Shown: positions 52,471 to 61,228 of the stretch, piece by piece
Position numbering within the stretch: the stretch's first letter is position 1
How the letters are laid out: each line of letters opens with the position of its first letter
Assembly (NCBI RefSeq): GCF_036625275.1
Contig: NZ_JAZKUD010000007.1
Coordinates: 1-64,000, forward strand
Source: Accumulibacter sp036625275
Lineage (GTDB): Bacteria; Pseudomonadota; Gammaproteobacteria; Burkholderiales; Rhodocyclaceae
Length of the DNA stretch: 64,000 nucleotides
Reading direction: 5' to 3'
Program-made: the position numbers and the translations under genes
The notes under the pieces: model-generated
Database searches by the model: none
What the model saw: the letters and a program-made list of their open reading frames with translations, nothing else
What the model was told of the DNA's origin: nothing

Positions 52471-52804
52471 AGGGCGGAAATTCTAGCACGCAGAGGCCAG
52501 AAGAATTCCGGCGGATGTGCGACTGGGCGAACCAACCACCCCCGCGCAAGGCACACGGGGCACAACGGTGCACGGTCCATCCCCATGCTACACTCTCGCG
52601 CCATGATACCAAGGAGTGCGCCGAGCGCGTTTCAGGAAGGCTCTACTGCAATGGACATGTTTCGCGGAAACTTGCCGTGCGATATCGCGATGCCAAGTCA
52701 CACTGGCGGACGCCACTGGGGTGCCAAGCTGTCCGGCAGAGGTACCGATCACCCGTCGAGACGGTTGCAGTGCCTGTGGATGAACCCCTGAAAACCATCT
52801 TTGC
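52471..52804. other. Gap between thiS and the channel-FUSC gene
   Basis: No recognised gene. An extended -10-like TGCTACACT (52586-52594) is followed 8 bases later by an ATG (52603) that opens a 62-codon frame ending at 52791, 13 bases before the channel gene. The frame has no recognisable domain and no strong ribosome site, so it is not called as a gene here. Confidence 0.5.
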
Positions 52805-53896
52805 ATGACCAATTTACCCGTTCCCGAATACATCACCTCGGTTACCGAGGTGACCTGGGGCATCGTACTGGTCGCCGCGACCATGGTCGTGCATGGGTTT
52901 GGCATGATCCTGACGATCGATACAAGCCGTACCCTAGAGCACAGGGCGAATGGCTCGCATTCCTTCCTTTGGGGACTCGGCAACATCATTCTTGCAAGCT
53001 GGCTGATCATGCTGGTGCATCTGCTCGAAATTGCCGTTTGGGCAGCTTTCTTCGTCGTCACAGGGTCCATTCCCAAGTTTGGCACGTCGTTCTATTTCGC
53101 GCTCCTGGAATACACGACCCTGGGCAGCAGTATCAATTTGTCTGACGAATGGAATTTGCTTGAAGGCATGATCGCGATTGCCGGCTTGATGACTTTTGCC
53201 TGGTCTACCGGCGTCCTGTTCACCATCGTGCAGGGTTTTCAGAATCGCCAACTTGAACTCATCGAGGCGCGCCGCGAGAGGCGACAGGCAATTCTGGCGT
53301 CGTCTGCAGAAAGGCGATCAGGAGAAACGGGCTGGCAGAATACGTCCGGCTTTGATCGGCTGCCGAGCGCCATACAGCGACTGCGGCAAGCCGATCTGGT
53401 CGGCGTGCGTTTCGCCGCGCATATCTTTATCGCGAGTGGCACGCTTTGGTTATTGCTGCAGATGGGTATCGGGACCAATCCGATCTGGGCAATCAGCGCG
53501 ATGATCGCCGTGAGCGATCCGAACATGCACGAGGCGATGACCACTTTCCGTGGACGGATTTTCAACACCTTGCTTGGCTGTACCGTCGGTCTGCTGTTCC
53601 TGGTCGTCGGCAGTACGAGCCAGTGGAAGCTGCCGCTGGCCATGGCGGTGACCGTCCTGCTTTCGACCTACGTCGTTCGCGTACCGGCGATGTGGCGTCA
53701 GGCACCGATCACTGCCGCGCTGGTGATCGCCTCGGGGCTGATGCATCATTCCAAGGAAGTCGGCATCGAAGACGGCCTGATGCGCGTGATCGAGGTCCTT
53801 CTCGGTTGCATGGTCGGCCTGTTTTTCACTTGGCTGATGTCGAGAATCTGGCCAGTGCGCGTTGCCGGCAAGGCAAGCAGTGCGTCAGGACCATAA
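52805..53896 (+). CDS. Ion-channel-like pore fused to FUSC-family domain
   Basis: The 363-residue membrane protein has two parts. Residues 1-145 hold three hydrophobic helices with a re-entrant pore segment SFYFALLEYTTLGSSINLSD like two-helix K+ channels, but the filter reads TTLGSS in place of TxGYG. After a charged linker (QLELIEARRERRQAILASSA), residues 190-355 resemble the FUSC/aromatic-acid exporter membrane domain (DLVGVRFAAHIFIASGTLWL, NPIWAISAMIAVSDPN, FRGRIFNTLLGCTVGLLF). The fusion suggests a transport or gating role in the inner membrane. The ATG has a poor ribosome site. It is a single gene, with a CCCTCTCCC repeat after it. Confidence 0.65.
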   Translation: MTNLPVPEYITSVTEVTWGIVLVAATMVVHGFGMILTIDTSRTLEHRANGSHSFLWGLGNIILASWLIMLVHLLEIAVWAAFFVVTGSIPKFGTSFYFALLEYTTLGSSINLSDEWNLLEGMIAIAGLMTFAWSTGVLFTIVQGFQNRQLELIEARRERRQAILASSAERRSGETGWQNTSGFDRLPSAIQRLRQADLVGVRFAAHIFIASGTLWLLLQMGIGTNPIWAISAMIAVSDPNMHEAMTTFRGRIFNTLLGCTVGLLFLVVGSTSQWKLPLAMAVTVLLSTYVVRVPAMWRQAPITAALVIASGLMHHSKEVGIEDGLMRVIEVLLGCMVGLFFTWLMSRIWPVRVAGKASSASGP

Positions 53897-53961
53897 TTGC
53901 TTCACCAAGTGACCGGTGATCGGGGTTTAATGTCAAAGTCGCGTCAGCGGCGCAAGAATCT

Positions 53962-53998
53962 CCCCTCTCCACTCGCGGGAGAGGGGTTGGGGAGAGGG
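53962..53998. repeat. CCCTCTCCC-type palindromic intergenic repeat
   Basis: cccctctcc-actcgc-gggagagggg followed by ttggggagaggg. The same class as 9549-9600. It lies between the channel-FUSC gene and the CYTH-like gene and may serve as a transcription end. Confidence 0.75.
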
Positions 53999-54083
53999 AA
54001 ATGGTCATGACCTGCATGATCGGGGGCACCTGGAAAAGTCATGACCGTTAGTCACGTTTTTTATCATAAAGGGACCAAGCGAA

Positions 54084-55028
54084 ATGGCGCACCACGAAAA
54101 CGGCACGCTGCCGAAAACTGACGAAGGCATGGGTCACGAGCGGTTTCTCCAGCTCAAACAGGGCAAGTACTCGGACGGACATCCGCTCGACGAGGTGCAG
54201 TATCTCGAGTGCAAGCTGATCCTGAAACCCGATCGTTTCATCGCTGCAAAAGTATTCTTCGAGTACGGAGAACTCGCTCGTCAGACAGCGAAAGAGTTCG
54301 GGATTGATTTCTCAAGCAAGGGGATAACCCTCAAGCCACAGGTGCGGGAGGTCGAGTTTTTTGACACCGCCGACTTCCGCCTTTACAACAATGCGTTCAT
54401 CCTGCGACAGCGCGTCACCTACGAAGACGGTTTTCCCGCAGGAGATCCGGAGATCGTCTTCAAATTCCGTCATCCGGAAATGCAGAAGGCCGCAGACCTG
54501 GACGTGCGGCCGCAGATTGCCGGTCACTATCGGATCAAGTTCAAGGCAGAGGCGCTCCCGTTGAAAGATCAGGTCGGGTCGTATCGCTTGCTCTTCTCAC
54601 ACAACGCGCAATTTCCCTTGAGCCAGGAACCCGAAGGCGCACACGCTTTCCTGAGTGGTCTGGTGCGGATGTTCCCGGCGTTGGACTCCCTGAAGCTCGC
54701 AGGCGACGACCAGTTGGCATTGGTCAACGGCGCGATCGTCGAAGAGATCCTGCAGGACCTTGGAACTTTCGATTTTGGTCACGGGGTGACCGCCGACGTC
54801 AATATTGCGATCTGGCGCGAACGCGGTACGCACAAGCCGCTCTGCGGTGAGTTCGCATTCCAGGCCAAATTCACGCGCCGGGACGAACTGCACGAGAAAG
54901 CCATGCAACGCTGCCGTCAGTTTTTCATTGCACTGCAAACGACCGGTCGCGACTGGCTGTCCCTGGGAACAACCAAGACCGGTCTGGTCTACCGGATGAA
55001 CGGCAATCCGCCACAGGCGCACGAGTGA
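54084..55028 (+). CDS. CYTH-like (triphosphate tunnel) domain protein, uncharacterised
   Basis: The 314-residue product has no signal peptide or membrane segment. Features suggest the CYTH/triphosphate-tunnel fold: LECKLILKPDRF with spaced acidic and basic residues, REVEFFDTADFRLYNNAFIL then RQRV, EIVFKFRHPEMQ, and later NIAIWRERG with FAFQAKFTRRDEL. Such enzymes act on triphosphates or polyphosphate, or serve as adenylate cyclases. The match is by pattern only, and the strict E-x-E-x-K of the family is not clear. Alone in its unit. An ATG with no strong ribosome site (aaagggacc) at 54084 is used. Confidence 0.5.
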   Translation: MAHHENGTLPKTDEGMGHERFLQLKQGKYSDGHPLDEVQYLECKLILKPDRFIAAKVFFEYGELARQTAKEFGIDFSSKGITLKPQVREVEFFDTADFRLYNNAFILRQRVTYEDGFPAGDPEIVFKFRHPEMQKAADLDVRPQIAGHYRIKFKAEALPLKDQVGSYRLLFSHNAQFPLSQEPEGAHAFLSGLVRMFPALDSLKLAGDDQLALVNGAIVEEILQDLGTFDFGHGVTADVNIAIWRERGTHKPLCGEFAFQAKFTRRDELHEKAMQRCRQFFIALQTTGRDWLSLGTTKTGLVYRMNGNPPQAHE

Positions 55029-55281
55029 CGGAGCCCATCCAGGCAGGAGAGGGTCATCTGGTGGTGGCCCTGACGGATGACTCCGTATCCGTCATCGCCG
55101 GTAGCCTGCCGCAAGCCGAAACGGTTCCTTGACCGCACACATACGAGGCCCCCATGATTGATGACCCCGCACAAGTCACTCCCTTGAGACGGTTTCCGCC
55201 AGCGGGTGGGGGTTGATTTTCTGCCGAAGCCGCGCACAACTGCACGCGAAGCGCCTCCTGACCATAAGAAGGAGTCATCAA

Positions 55282-56595
55282 ATGGCGAACTTGAACTTCT
55301 CAACGACCAACTGGGCCGCGTGGTTTGCGACCCCCAACCAACTTGCGCAGCAGCTCTCGCAGTCAATGACGCAGGCAATCGTCCTCCTGGACGATTCGGA
55401 AATCAATTCCGAGAGACTGACCCCAACCACCTATGCGGCGCAGTTCGACAATCAGGGAACGCTCGACATCAGTGGCCACGGGTTCGATACCGACATCTGG
55501 GTCATCGACGAGGTCAGATACTCGGACCCCTCCGGTAACACCTTCACTTTTACCGGCAACCTGCGCCTCGAGAACGACGAGGAAAGCCTCTCGGGAACCC
55601 TCTCAAACCTGAGCTTCAGGTTCTTTGGCCTCGAAATGTCAGCCGTGGGAAGCCTCGGCTTCAATGCCAGCGGCAATGGTTTCGGCAGCTACAACAGCAT
55701 CATGTACAGGCAATCCGGCTGGACATTCGAGTCGGCTGGCAATGTGAACTATCAGGGACTCCAGGCAAGCGGAACACTCGACTATCTGACCGTCACCTCC
55801 CCGCAGGGGGATCGGTTTTCGGTGAGCAACTCGGCCAAACTCACTGCTCCGATCCTCAACAGCATCCAGAGCACGGGCAGTGGCATGGGATTCTTTCTCT
55901 CGGAGAGCTTCCTCGACGACAACGACACCATCACCGCGAGTGAGCGCAACGACCAGTTCAGCGGATATGCTGGCAACGATATCTTGCTTGGTGGCTCTGG
56001 TCATGACACCCTCGTCGGCGGTTCCGGCAACGATACGCTCGATGGTGGCAGCGGCATCGACAGCGCGATGTTCAGCGGCAAGTTCGCCCAGTATGGCTGG
56101 AGCACAAGTGGTGACGCCCTCCGGGTACAGGCGAATGCCGGTAGCGACGGCGTAGACACCCTCAGCGGAATCGAGCGGCTCGGCTTTGCTGACCAAAGTC
56201 TCGCGCTCGATGTGGCCAACGGCAACGCCGGCACCACCGCCAGAATCCTGGGCGTGGTCTTCGGACCCTCATTTGTCACCAACAAGGCCTACGCAGGCAT
56301 TGCGCTCTCCTTGCTCGACGGCGGCATGAGTTACGACGATCTGATCGCCCTGGCGCTGCGGGTCAAACTCGGCGAACATTATTCCAACGCGGCAGAAGTG
56401 GAAGTTCTTTATCAGAACCTCTTCGGCCATGCACCGACCACCGCCGAAGTGACTTTCTGGTCCGCTGCCATTGATGCCGGCCAATTCTCCCAGGTTTCCC
56501 TTGCCAAGGCTGCCGCCAATCTCGACATCAATGCGGTCAACATCGACCTCGTTGGCCTGATGCACACCGGGCTGGGCTACCTGCCATTCACCTGA
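55282..56595 (+). CDS. RTX-type calcium-binding secreted protein with DUF4214-like domain
   Basis: The 437-residue product has no N-terminal signal. Residues 1-210 are rich in beta strands with many Asn, Ser and Gly, resembling autotransporter or adhesin-like repeats. Around residues 232-260 stand the RTX nonapeptides (GNDILLGGSGHDTLVGG, SGNDTLDGGSGID), which bind Ca2+. The C-terminal 110 residues (SYDDLIALALRVKLG, NLFGHAPTTAEVTFW) are DUF4214-like. This is the layout of type I secretion substrates, with the export signal at the C-terminus. The ATG has an aaggag site 10 bases upstream. No type I transporter genes are visible nearby. Confidence 0.78.
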   Translation: MANLNFSTTNWAAWFATPNQLAQQLSQSMTQAIVLLDDSEINSERLTPTTYAAQFDNQGTLDISGHGFDTDIWVIDEVRYSDPSGNTFTFTGNLRLENDEESLSGTLSNLSFRFFGLEMSAVGSLGFNASGNGFGSYNSIMYRQSGWTFESAGNVNYQGLQASGTLDYLTVTSPQGDRFSVSNSAKLTAPILNSIQSTGSGMGFFLSESFLDDNDTITASERNDQFSGYAGNDILLGGSGHDTLVGGSGNDTLDGGSGIDSAMFSGKFAQYGWSTSGDALRVQANAGSDGVDTLSGIERLGFADQSLALDVANGNAGTTARILGVVFGPSFVTNKAYAGIALSLLDGGMSYDDLIALALRVKLGEHYSNAAEVEVLYQNLFGHAPTTAEVTFWSAAIDAGQFSQVSLAKAAANLDINAVNIDLVGLMHTGLGYLPFT

Positions 56596-56847
56596 AAATC
56601 ACTTGCGAGGCGCGTATTCACGACGATCTGCCCGGCTTTTGCCCTGTCATGAGATCCGGCAACCGCTGATTCCTCGGTGGCCCGATCAGGCTTGGCGCCA
56701 CCCAGGCTTCTTCAGTACGTGCTCGTAGTCGCACTTCAAACCATCGTGATCCACTTGAAGGTACACCCGCAAGGGGCAAGCATGCCTTTCTTCGACGCTG
56801 TAGGGGCTGAAGGTCCGACAGCGAGCGTACAGCAGGAGTCAGAACAG

Positions 56848-57225
56848 ATGAAAGAAACCGTGATCGGTGTCGTCGGGCTGCTCATTTTTGCCGCCCTTGC
56901 CGTCACCGTCCACCAGAACCAACGGCGCTTCCACAAGCCCTTGTTGACCACCCACTACCAGGCGGTGATGCTGACTGACGGCACGCTGCTGCACGGACGA
57001 CTCGACCATCTGGGCACCGATTTCCCTGTTCTGCGCGAAGCGATGACGGTGCGCGCAATCGTTGACCCGACTTCGGGGGCAATCAGCCACAAGATCATGC
57101 TGCGCAAGAGCGGGGACCACGGTGCCGATCATCTGATCCTGCCGGCCACGTCGATCCTTTATGTCGAACCCGTGCAGACCGATTCCACAATCGGACGGGC
57201 GATTGCGCAAATTCACTCGCGCTAG
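56848..57225 (+). CDS. Single-pass membrane protein of unknown function
   Basis: The 125-residue product has one N-terminal hydrophobic helix (TVIGVVGLLIFAALAVTVHQ) followed by a soluble beta-rich region (YQAVMLTDGTLLHGRLDHLG, ILPATSILYVEPVQTDS). It resembles the small SH3-like membrane-associated proteins of this group, but I do not recognise a named family. ATG 56848 is preceded by agcaggag. The next gene starts 26 bases after its stop and also begins with a membrane helix, suggesting a two-gene unit. Confidence 0.6.
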   Translation: MKETVIGVVGLLIFAALAVTVHQNQRRFHKPLLTTHYQAVMLTDGTLLHGRLDHLGTDFPVLREAMTVRAIVDPTSGAISHKIMLRKSGDHGADHLILPATSILYVEPVQTDSTIGRAIAQIHSR

Positions 57226-57251
57226 CACCTCGTATGGAAAGGGAACAGCCC

Positions 57252-58058
57252 ATGGTCTGGATACTGGCCGTTGTCGTGCTGCTTGTCATGCTACTGGTAA
57301 TCCGCCATTTCCGGTCGGCAGGGCGTTTTGCAAAAAGCGAGGCCCTGCCCGACGCAGTGGCAAAAGCGGAAGCCTACTTCAAGTCGATGTTTCCGGACCT
57401 GCAACCCTGGTACCACCCGCAGAAGCTGGTGGAGTTCGTCTCGGCGCGACGCCGGCGCCGCGCTGCCGCCAGCCAACGCGGTGAGCAATGGGAAAATCCG
57501 CCGGGGCTGGGCGTGGCCATGGCGCGGCTGAAGCGTCATGGGGGCCGGGAACGGGTTCGCCTGGCCGACACCAACGGTACGCCACTGACCGAGTTTGTCT
57601 ATGAGGATCACCCCGGCGGTGGCGTTTTGCGCGTCGGCAAGGGCAAGTTCGTATTGCGCCTGCAGGATGCAACCAACCCCGAGGTCCGCTACTGGCACCC
57701 GGAGCGCGAATTCACCTGGACGCGCAAGGGAGGCTGGCGCTTCACGACTCGGGTCGCCGAGCAGTCGTTCGACGCCGACGACCATGGCGTCCGCTGGTCC
57801 AGCGACCGGGACAGCCGTTCGTCCTCATCGTCGTCGGGCAGCCGCTTCGATGACGACAGCAGCCAAAATGGCTGGTCCAGCGACCGGGAGAGCCGTTCGT
57901 CCTCATCCTCCGGAGACACCGCGCGGATCGCTTCCGCCGGCATGCTTGCCGCTGGCGGCGCATTCGGCGGTGCCGGTGCTTCCGAAAACTGGGATCGGAA
58001 TGGCGCGGCCGAGACCCGCGAGGCGAACGATGCCACAGCTTCCAGCACAGCCTATTGA
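57252..58058 (+). CDS. Membrane-anchored protein with Ser/Asp-rich repeat region
   Basis: The product of about 268 residues starts MVWILAVVVLLVMLLVIRHF (one membrane helix), then a basic region, a globular part with LKRHGGRERVRLADTNGTPL and FTWTRKGGWRFTTRV, and a C-terminal low-complexity tail. The tail holds two copies of WSSDR-D/E-SRSSSSS separated by 26 residues, followed by a Gly/Ala/Ser-rich end. An in-frame ATG six codons earlier (57234) is also possible. No family recognised. The tail looks disordered and could be a site of phosphorylation by the kinase found in this window, which is speculation. Confidence 0.6.
   Translation: MVWILAVVVLLVMLLVIRHFRSAGRFAKSEALPDAVAKAEAYFKSMFPDLQPWYHPQKLVEFVSARRRRRAAASQRGEQWENPPGLGVAMARLKRHGGRERVRLADTNGTPLTEFVYEDHPGGGVLRVGKGKFVLRLQDATNPEVRYWHPEREFTWTRKGGWRFTTRVAEQSFDADDHGVRWSSDRDSRSSSSSSGSRFDDDSSQNGWSSDRESRSSSSSGDTARIASAGMLAAGGAFGGAGASENWDRNGAAETREANDATASSTAY
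57795..57907. repeat. Two 35-bp repeats encoding the Ser/Asp-rich tail
   Basis: 57795-57829 and 57873-57907 share tggtccagcgaccggga and agccgttcgtcctcatc with one central base difference. They are spaced by 78 bp, a multiple of three. The repeat is coding and keeps the frame. Confidence 0.85.
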
Positions 58059-58080
58059 CGACCTGCGATGAACTGATCCA

Positions 58081-60282
58081 ATGAAGGCGTCAAGCGATCC
58101 ACTGCTGGCACGCACCGTCGCGGGCCTCCTGCCAATATGCGACCGGCGTGAACCACTGCGAGTCCTGGTGGCATCGCTGGCGCTCGGGGGGGCCGAGCGG
58201 ATCGTGCTCGAATGGCTGGGCGCCGAAGCAGCACGAAAACGAACGATCGAGCTGGCCGTACTGCACCCACGACGGATCGAGTGGACGCCGCCCACCGGAA
58301 TTGCTCTGCGCATGCGCAGCCAGCAGACACCGACCGCATTTCTGACAGAACTGGCCGTGCAATGGCGAACGGCGCGTGCACCGGTATCGGTGCACCTGGT
58401 CAATGATGAACTGATCGACATCCTGTGGAACGCCGGGGTGCAAACCGTGCCGGTGGTACACAACGCGCGCGCCGGCTGGCGCAACGACCCGGTGCGCTGG
58501 CGGCCGGCACAGGTGCCGCTTGCCGTCGCCTGCGCCGACGCGGTTCGCCAGGAGATGCTGGCCGATGGCTGCCAGGTGCCGGTCATGACGCTGCGCCACG
58601 TGCCGGCACTCGACCCGGCGGCAATCGATCCGGCCCTCCGGGCACGGGTGCGCGCACAGTTGCGTGTCGGATCCGATACCCTGCTGGTGGCCGCGGTCGG
58701 CGCCTTCAAGGCGCAGAAGGACTACGCCCGTGCGATCGACGTCATGCGCCACCTACGGCGGCGGCGCGAGGCGGTCCTGCTGATTCTTGGCGGGGCGCTG
58801 GATGGCGACGGCCTGGCTGAACTCGACCGCGTCGTGTCGCGGGCGTGTGCGGCCGGACTTGTGGATCACTTGCGGCTGCCCGGCTTCGTGCAGCCGATCG
58901 GACCCTACTATGCGGCCGCCGACGTACTGCTCAACGTCAGCCGCTTCGAAGGCTTCTCCATGGCGGTACGCGAAGCGCTCGTCGCCGGTCTGCCGGTGCT
59001 GGCGACCGCCGTCGGCGGTCAGGGTGAACGGGCGCACGCCGGGCTGCACCTGCTGTCGCCCGACGCGCCCGACGCCCTCATCGCCGCGCACCTGGCCGCA
59101 CTGCCGGTGCGTGCTACGCTGACCGGCGAGTCGTTGCCGCGCGCACCGCGTCTGTGGTCGCTGACCACGGCCTGGCAAAGGCCCGGCACACGCCGTGTCG
59201 AGACGCTGTTCATCACCGCCAACCTGAATGCCGGCGGCGCCCAGCGCTCGCTGGTCAACCTGGTCACGCAGATCGCCGCGCAGCATCCGCTGGCCGTGGC
59301 GGTCTGCGGCGAAACAACCCAGACGGCGTTTGCCAACACCCTGGCGCAGCATGGCATCGAGACCTTCCGGCCGGCAGCGCAGGTCGATCCGTATGCACTC
59401 GCCGAATCGCTGCTCGGCTGGGCCGGGGCGCACGCTCTCCGGACCCTCTGCTTCTGGAATGTGGACCCGAAAGTCAAACTCCTGCTGGCGCGCTGCGCAC
59501 CGACCGAACTGTGTCTGATCGATGTCAGTCCGGGGCATGACGCGTTTGTGGAACTGGACGGGGCAGCCGACTTCGCCGCCGCCATCGACCTCGATGCGGC
59601 GGCTTACTACGCGCGGCTGGATGTGCTGGTCCTGAAGTACCACGCGACCGACACGCCGACCTGTCGGCGCACAACGGTCATTGCCAATGGCGTGGCGACC
59701 TCCGCGCGCGCGGTGCCGGCACCGGCAGTGCCACGCTTTCTGGTGAGCGGGCGAATCGCGCCGAGCAAGCGCCTGCAAACCGTGCTGGCGGCCTTTGCGC
59801 AAGTACAACGCGATCAACCCACTGCCGAACTGCATCTCGTCGGCCAGGCCGAAGCGCGACATGCCGCCTGTCTGGCCGAACTGCGCGCGCAGGCGTCCGG
59901 GCTTGCGGTGCACTTCCGAGGCGCGGACCCCACCACGAGCTACCTCTGCGAACCATTCACCGCCGCCATCGTGCTCGGGACCCACCAGGGATCGCCCAAC
60001 GCCGTTCTCGAGGCCATGGCGGCCGGCCTGCCGGTCATCGCCAACGCCAGCGGCGGTACCGGCGAGATCGTCCGTTCCGGCGAGACGGGCTGGCTGCTCC
60101 CCGAGCACTGCACGGCGGCGGAACTCGCCACGGCCATGCGTGAGTCTTTCACGCAGCCCGCACGGTCAGCGTTGCTGAGCATCGCCGGCCGCGCCTACGT
60201 GCGCGCTCATCATGGCCTGGAGACGATGGCAGCGCGTTACCTCGACCTGCTCAGATCCCCGGCTTCCTCTCGTCCCCGATGA
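58081..60282 (+). CDS. Glycosyltransferase with two GT4-type units
   Basis: The 733-residue protein contains two GT-B glycosyltransferase units in a row. Unit one (about residues 25-350) has VLVASLALGGAERIVLEWLG, GAFKAQKDYARAIDVM and the donor-site region VSRFEGFSMAVREALVAGLP. Unit two (about 375-725) has TLFITANLNAGGAQRSLVNL, RIAPSKRLQTVLAAFAQVQ and THQGSPNAVLEAMAAGLPVI. Both keep the acidic E-x(7)-E positions. No signal or membrane segment. It probably makes a cell-surface glycan, but donor and acceptor are unknown. It lies alone, 22 bases after the Ser-rich gene. Confidence 0.85.
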   Translation: MKASSDPLLARTVAGLLPICDRREPLRVLVASLALGGAERIVLEWLGAEAARKRTIELAVLHPRRIEWTPPTGIALRMRSQQTPTAFLTELAVQWRTARAPVSVHLVNDELIDILWNAGVQTVPVVHNARAGWRNDPVRWRPAQVPLAVACADAVRQEMLADGCQVPVMTLRHVPALDPAAIDPALRARVRAQLRVGSDTLLVAAVGAFKAQKDYARAIDVMRHLRRRREAVLLILGGALDGDGLAELDRVVSRACAAGLVDHLRLPGFVQPIGPYYAAADVLLNVSRFEGFSMAVREALVAGLPVLATAVGGQGERAHAGLHLLSPDAPDALIAAHLAALPVRATLTGESLPRAPRLWSLTTAWQRPGTRRVETLFITANLNAGGAQRSLVNLVTQIAAQHPLAVAVCGETTQTAFANTLAQHGIETFRPAAQVDPYALAESLLGWAGAHALRTLCFWNVDPKVKLLLARCAPTELCLIDVSPGHDAFVELDGAADFAAAIDLDAAAYYARLDVLVLKYHATDTPTCRRTTVIANGVATSARAVPAPAVPRFLVSGRIAPSKRLQTVLAAFAQVQRDQPTAELHLVGQAEARHAACLAELRAQASGLAVHFRGADPTTSYLCEPFTAAIVLGTHQGSPNAVLEAMAAGLPVIANASGGTGEIVRSGETGWLLPEHCTAAELATAMRESFTQPARSALLSIAGRAYVRAHHGLETMAARYLDLLRSPASSRPR

Positions 60283-60284
60283 GG

Positions 60285-60566
60285 TCAGCCGCCTTCGCGA
60301 CCCCGCCGGCGATCGCGATCGTAGATCTCGCGCCCGGCATCGCGAATGTCGCGACGCAGGTCGCGACGCTCATCCGGGCTCAGGCGACGCGCCGGTGCGT
60401 CATCACCGCGGTGGCCGTCGCGCACCTCCGGGCGGTCGCTGGCGCGCCTCTCTCCAGCCGGCGGATGCCGATCGTAAGCACGATCGGCCTCCTTGCCGGC
60501 GTACGCCGGCAAGGAGGCCGCCAGCGTACCCAACAGTACCCCGGCAATCCGAGTCGCGATGTTCAT
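60285..60566 (-). CDS. Small secreted basic protein, related to its upstream neighbour
   Basis: The 93-residue product has a signal peptide (MNIATRIAGVLLGTLAASLPAYAG is 24 residues in outline: start MNIATRIAGV, end SLPAYAG) and a highly charged mature part. The end LSPDERRDLRRDIRDAGREI resembles LNRREFADLQNDLEYASRRI of the protein encoded at 60648-61103, so the two may share a helical EF-hand-like unit. A ggagtg site precedes ATG 60566. Its stop lies 2 bases from the convergent glycosyltransferase stop. Confidence 0.62.
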   Translation of the reverse strand: MNIATRIAGVLLGTLAASLPAYAGKEADRAYDRHPPAGERRASDRPEVRDGHRGDDAPARRLSPDERRDLRRDIRDAGREIYDRDRRRGREGG

Positions 60567-60647
60567 TTCTCACTCCGCAATGGCTGCTGATCGACCCCCC
60601 CCGGCCACGGCAGCGCGCTCGCTTGCCGCTCAGGTGCCCATCAGGCC

Positions 60648-61103
60648 CTATTCCCCGTGGTAACGGCCGCGCCAGTCGCCGTCGTGCTTCGAATGATAGA
60701 TGCGCCGCGACGCGTATTCCAGATCATTCTGCAGATCGGCGAACTCCCGGCGATTCAGATAACCATCGGCCAGATACGCCCGCTCCTTGGCCGCAATCGC
60801 CCTTTGCCCGGCCATCAGCTCGCGCATCTCGCCGCGGGTCAGCTGGCCGGACTGCCGGATGCGGGCGTGTTGGCGCTCCTGACGAGCGTCGATGTCACCG
60901 CTGCGGAAATGTCCACCCCAGGGTGCCGGCGCGGCGGGATAACGCTCGGGCGGGTAATGACGTTCGCCGGCGTACTGGCGAACCTCTCCGATGTGCGCAG
61001 TCGGACGGGGAGGATTCTGCCATTCCCCCGCCATTGCAGGGTTTCCGCCGAGCATCGTGAGTACGGCGAGCAACCCCAGACCTGATGAGCATGATACGTT
61101 CAT
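60648..61103 (-). CDS. Secreted EF-hand-like protein of unknown function
   Basis: The 151-residue product has a signal peptide (LGLLAVLTMLGGNPAMAGEW). A Pro/Tyr/His-rich stretch follows, then a helical region with two calcium-loop-like segments: RQSGQLTRGEMRELMAGQRA and ADGYLNRREFADLQNDLEYA. It ends SRRIYHSKHDGDWRGRYH. No family named with confidence. ATG 61103 has a strong aaggag site 8 bases upstream; the frame is open to 61589 only as a shadow. It is divergent from the response regulator gene across a 208-base region that carries two tandem decamers. Confidence 0.65.
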   Translation of the reverse strand: MNVSCSSGLGLLAVLTMLGGNPAMAGEWQNPPRPTAHIGEVRQYAGERHYPPERYPAAPAPWGGHFRSGDIDARQERQHARIRQSGQLTRGEMRELMAGQRAIAAKERAYLADGYLNRREFADLQNDLEYASRRIYHSKHDGDWRGRYHGE

Positions 61104-61228
61104 TTTGTGTTCTCCTTTCCAGAGGCACCCTGCGGGGCCATTGATCACTGCAAACGGCAGCGCGACGGTGAGCAGTTTCACCGTTGAATGTAAGCAGACG
61201 ATGAGCCGCCGGCGCCGTTTTGTAAGGA

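Noticed and set aside
58753..60108. A 451-codon open frame on the minus strand
   Set aside because: Antisense to the double glycosyltransferase; no family features.
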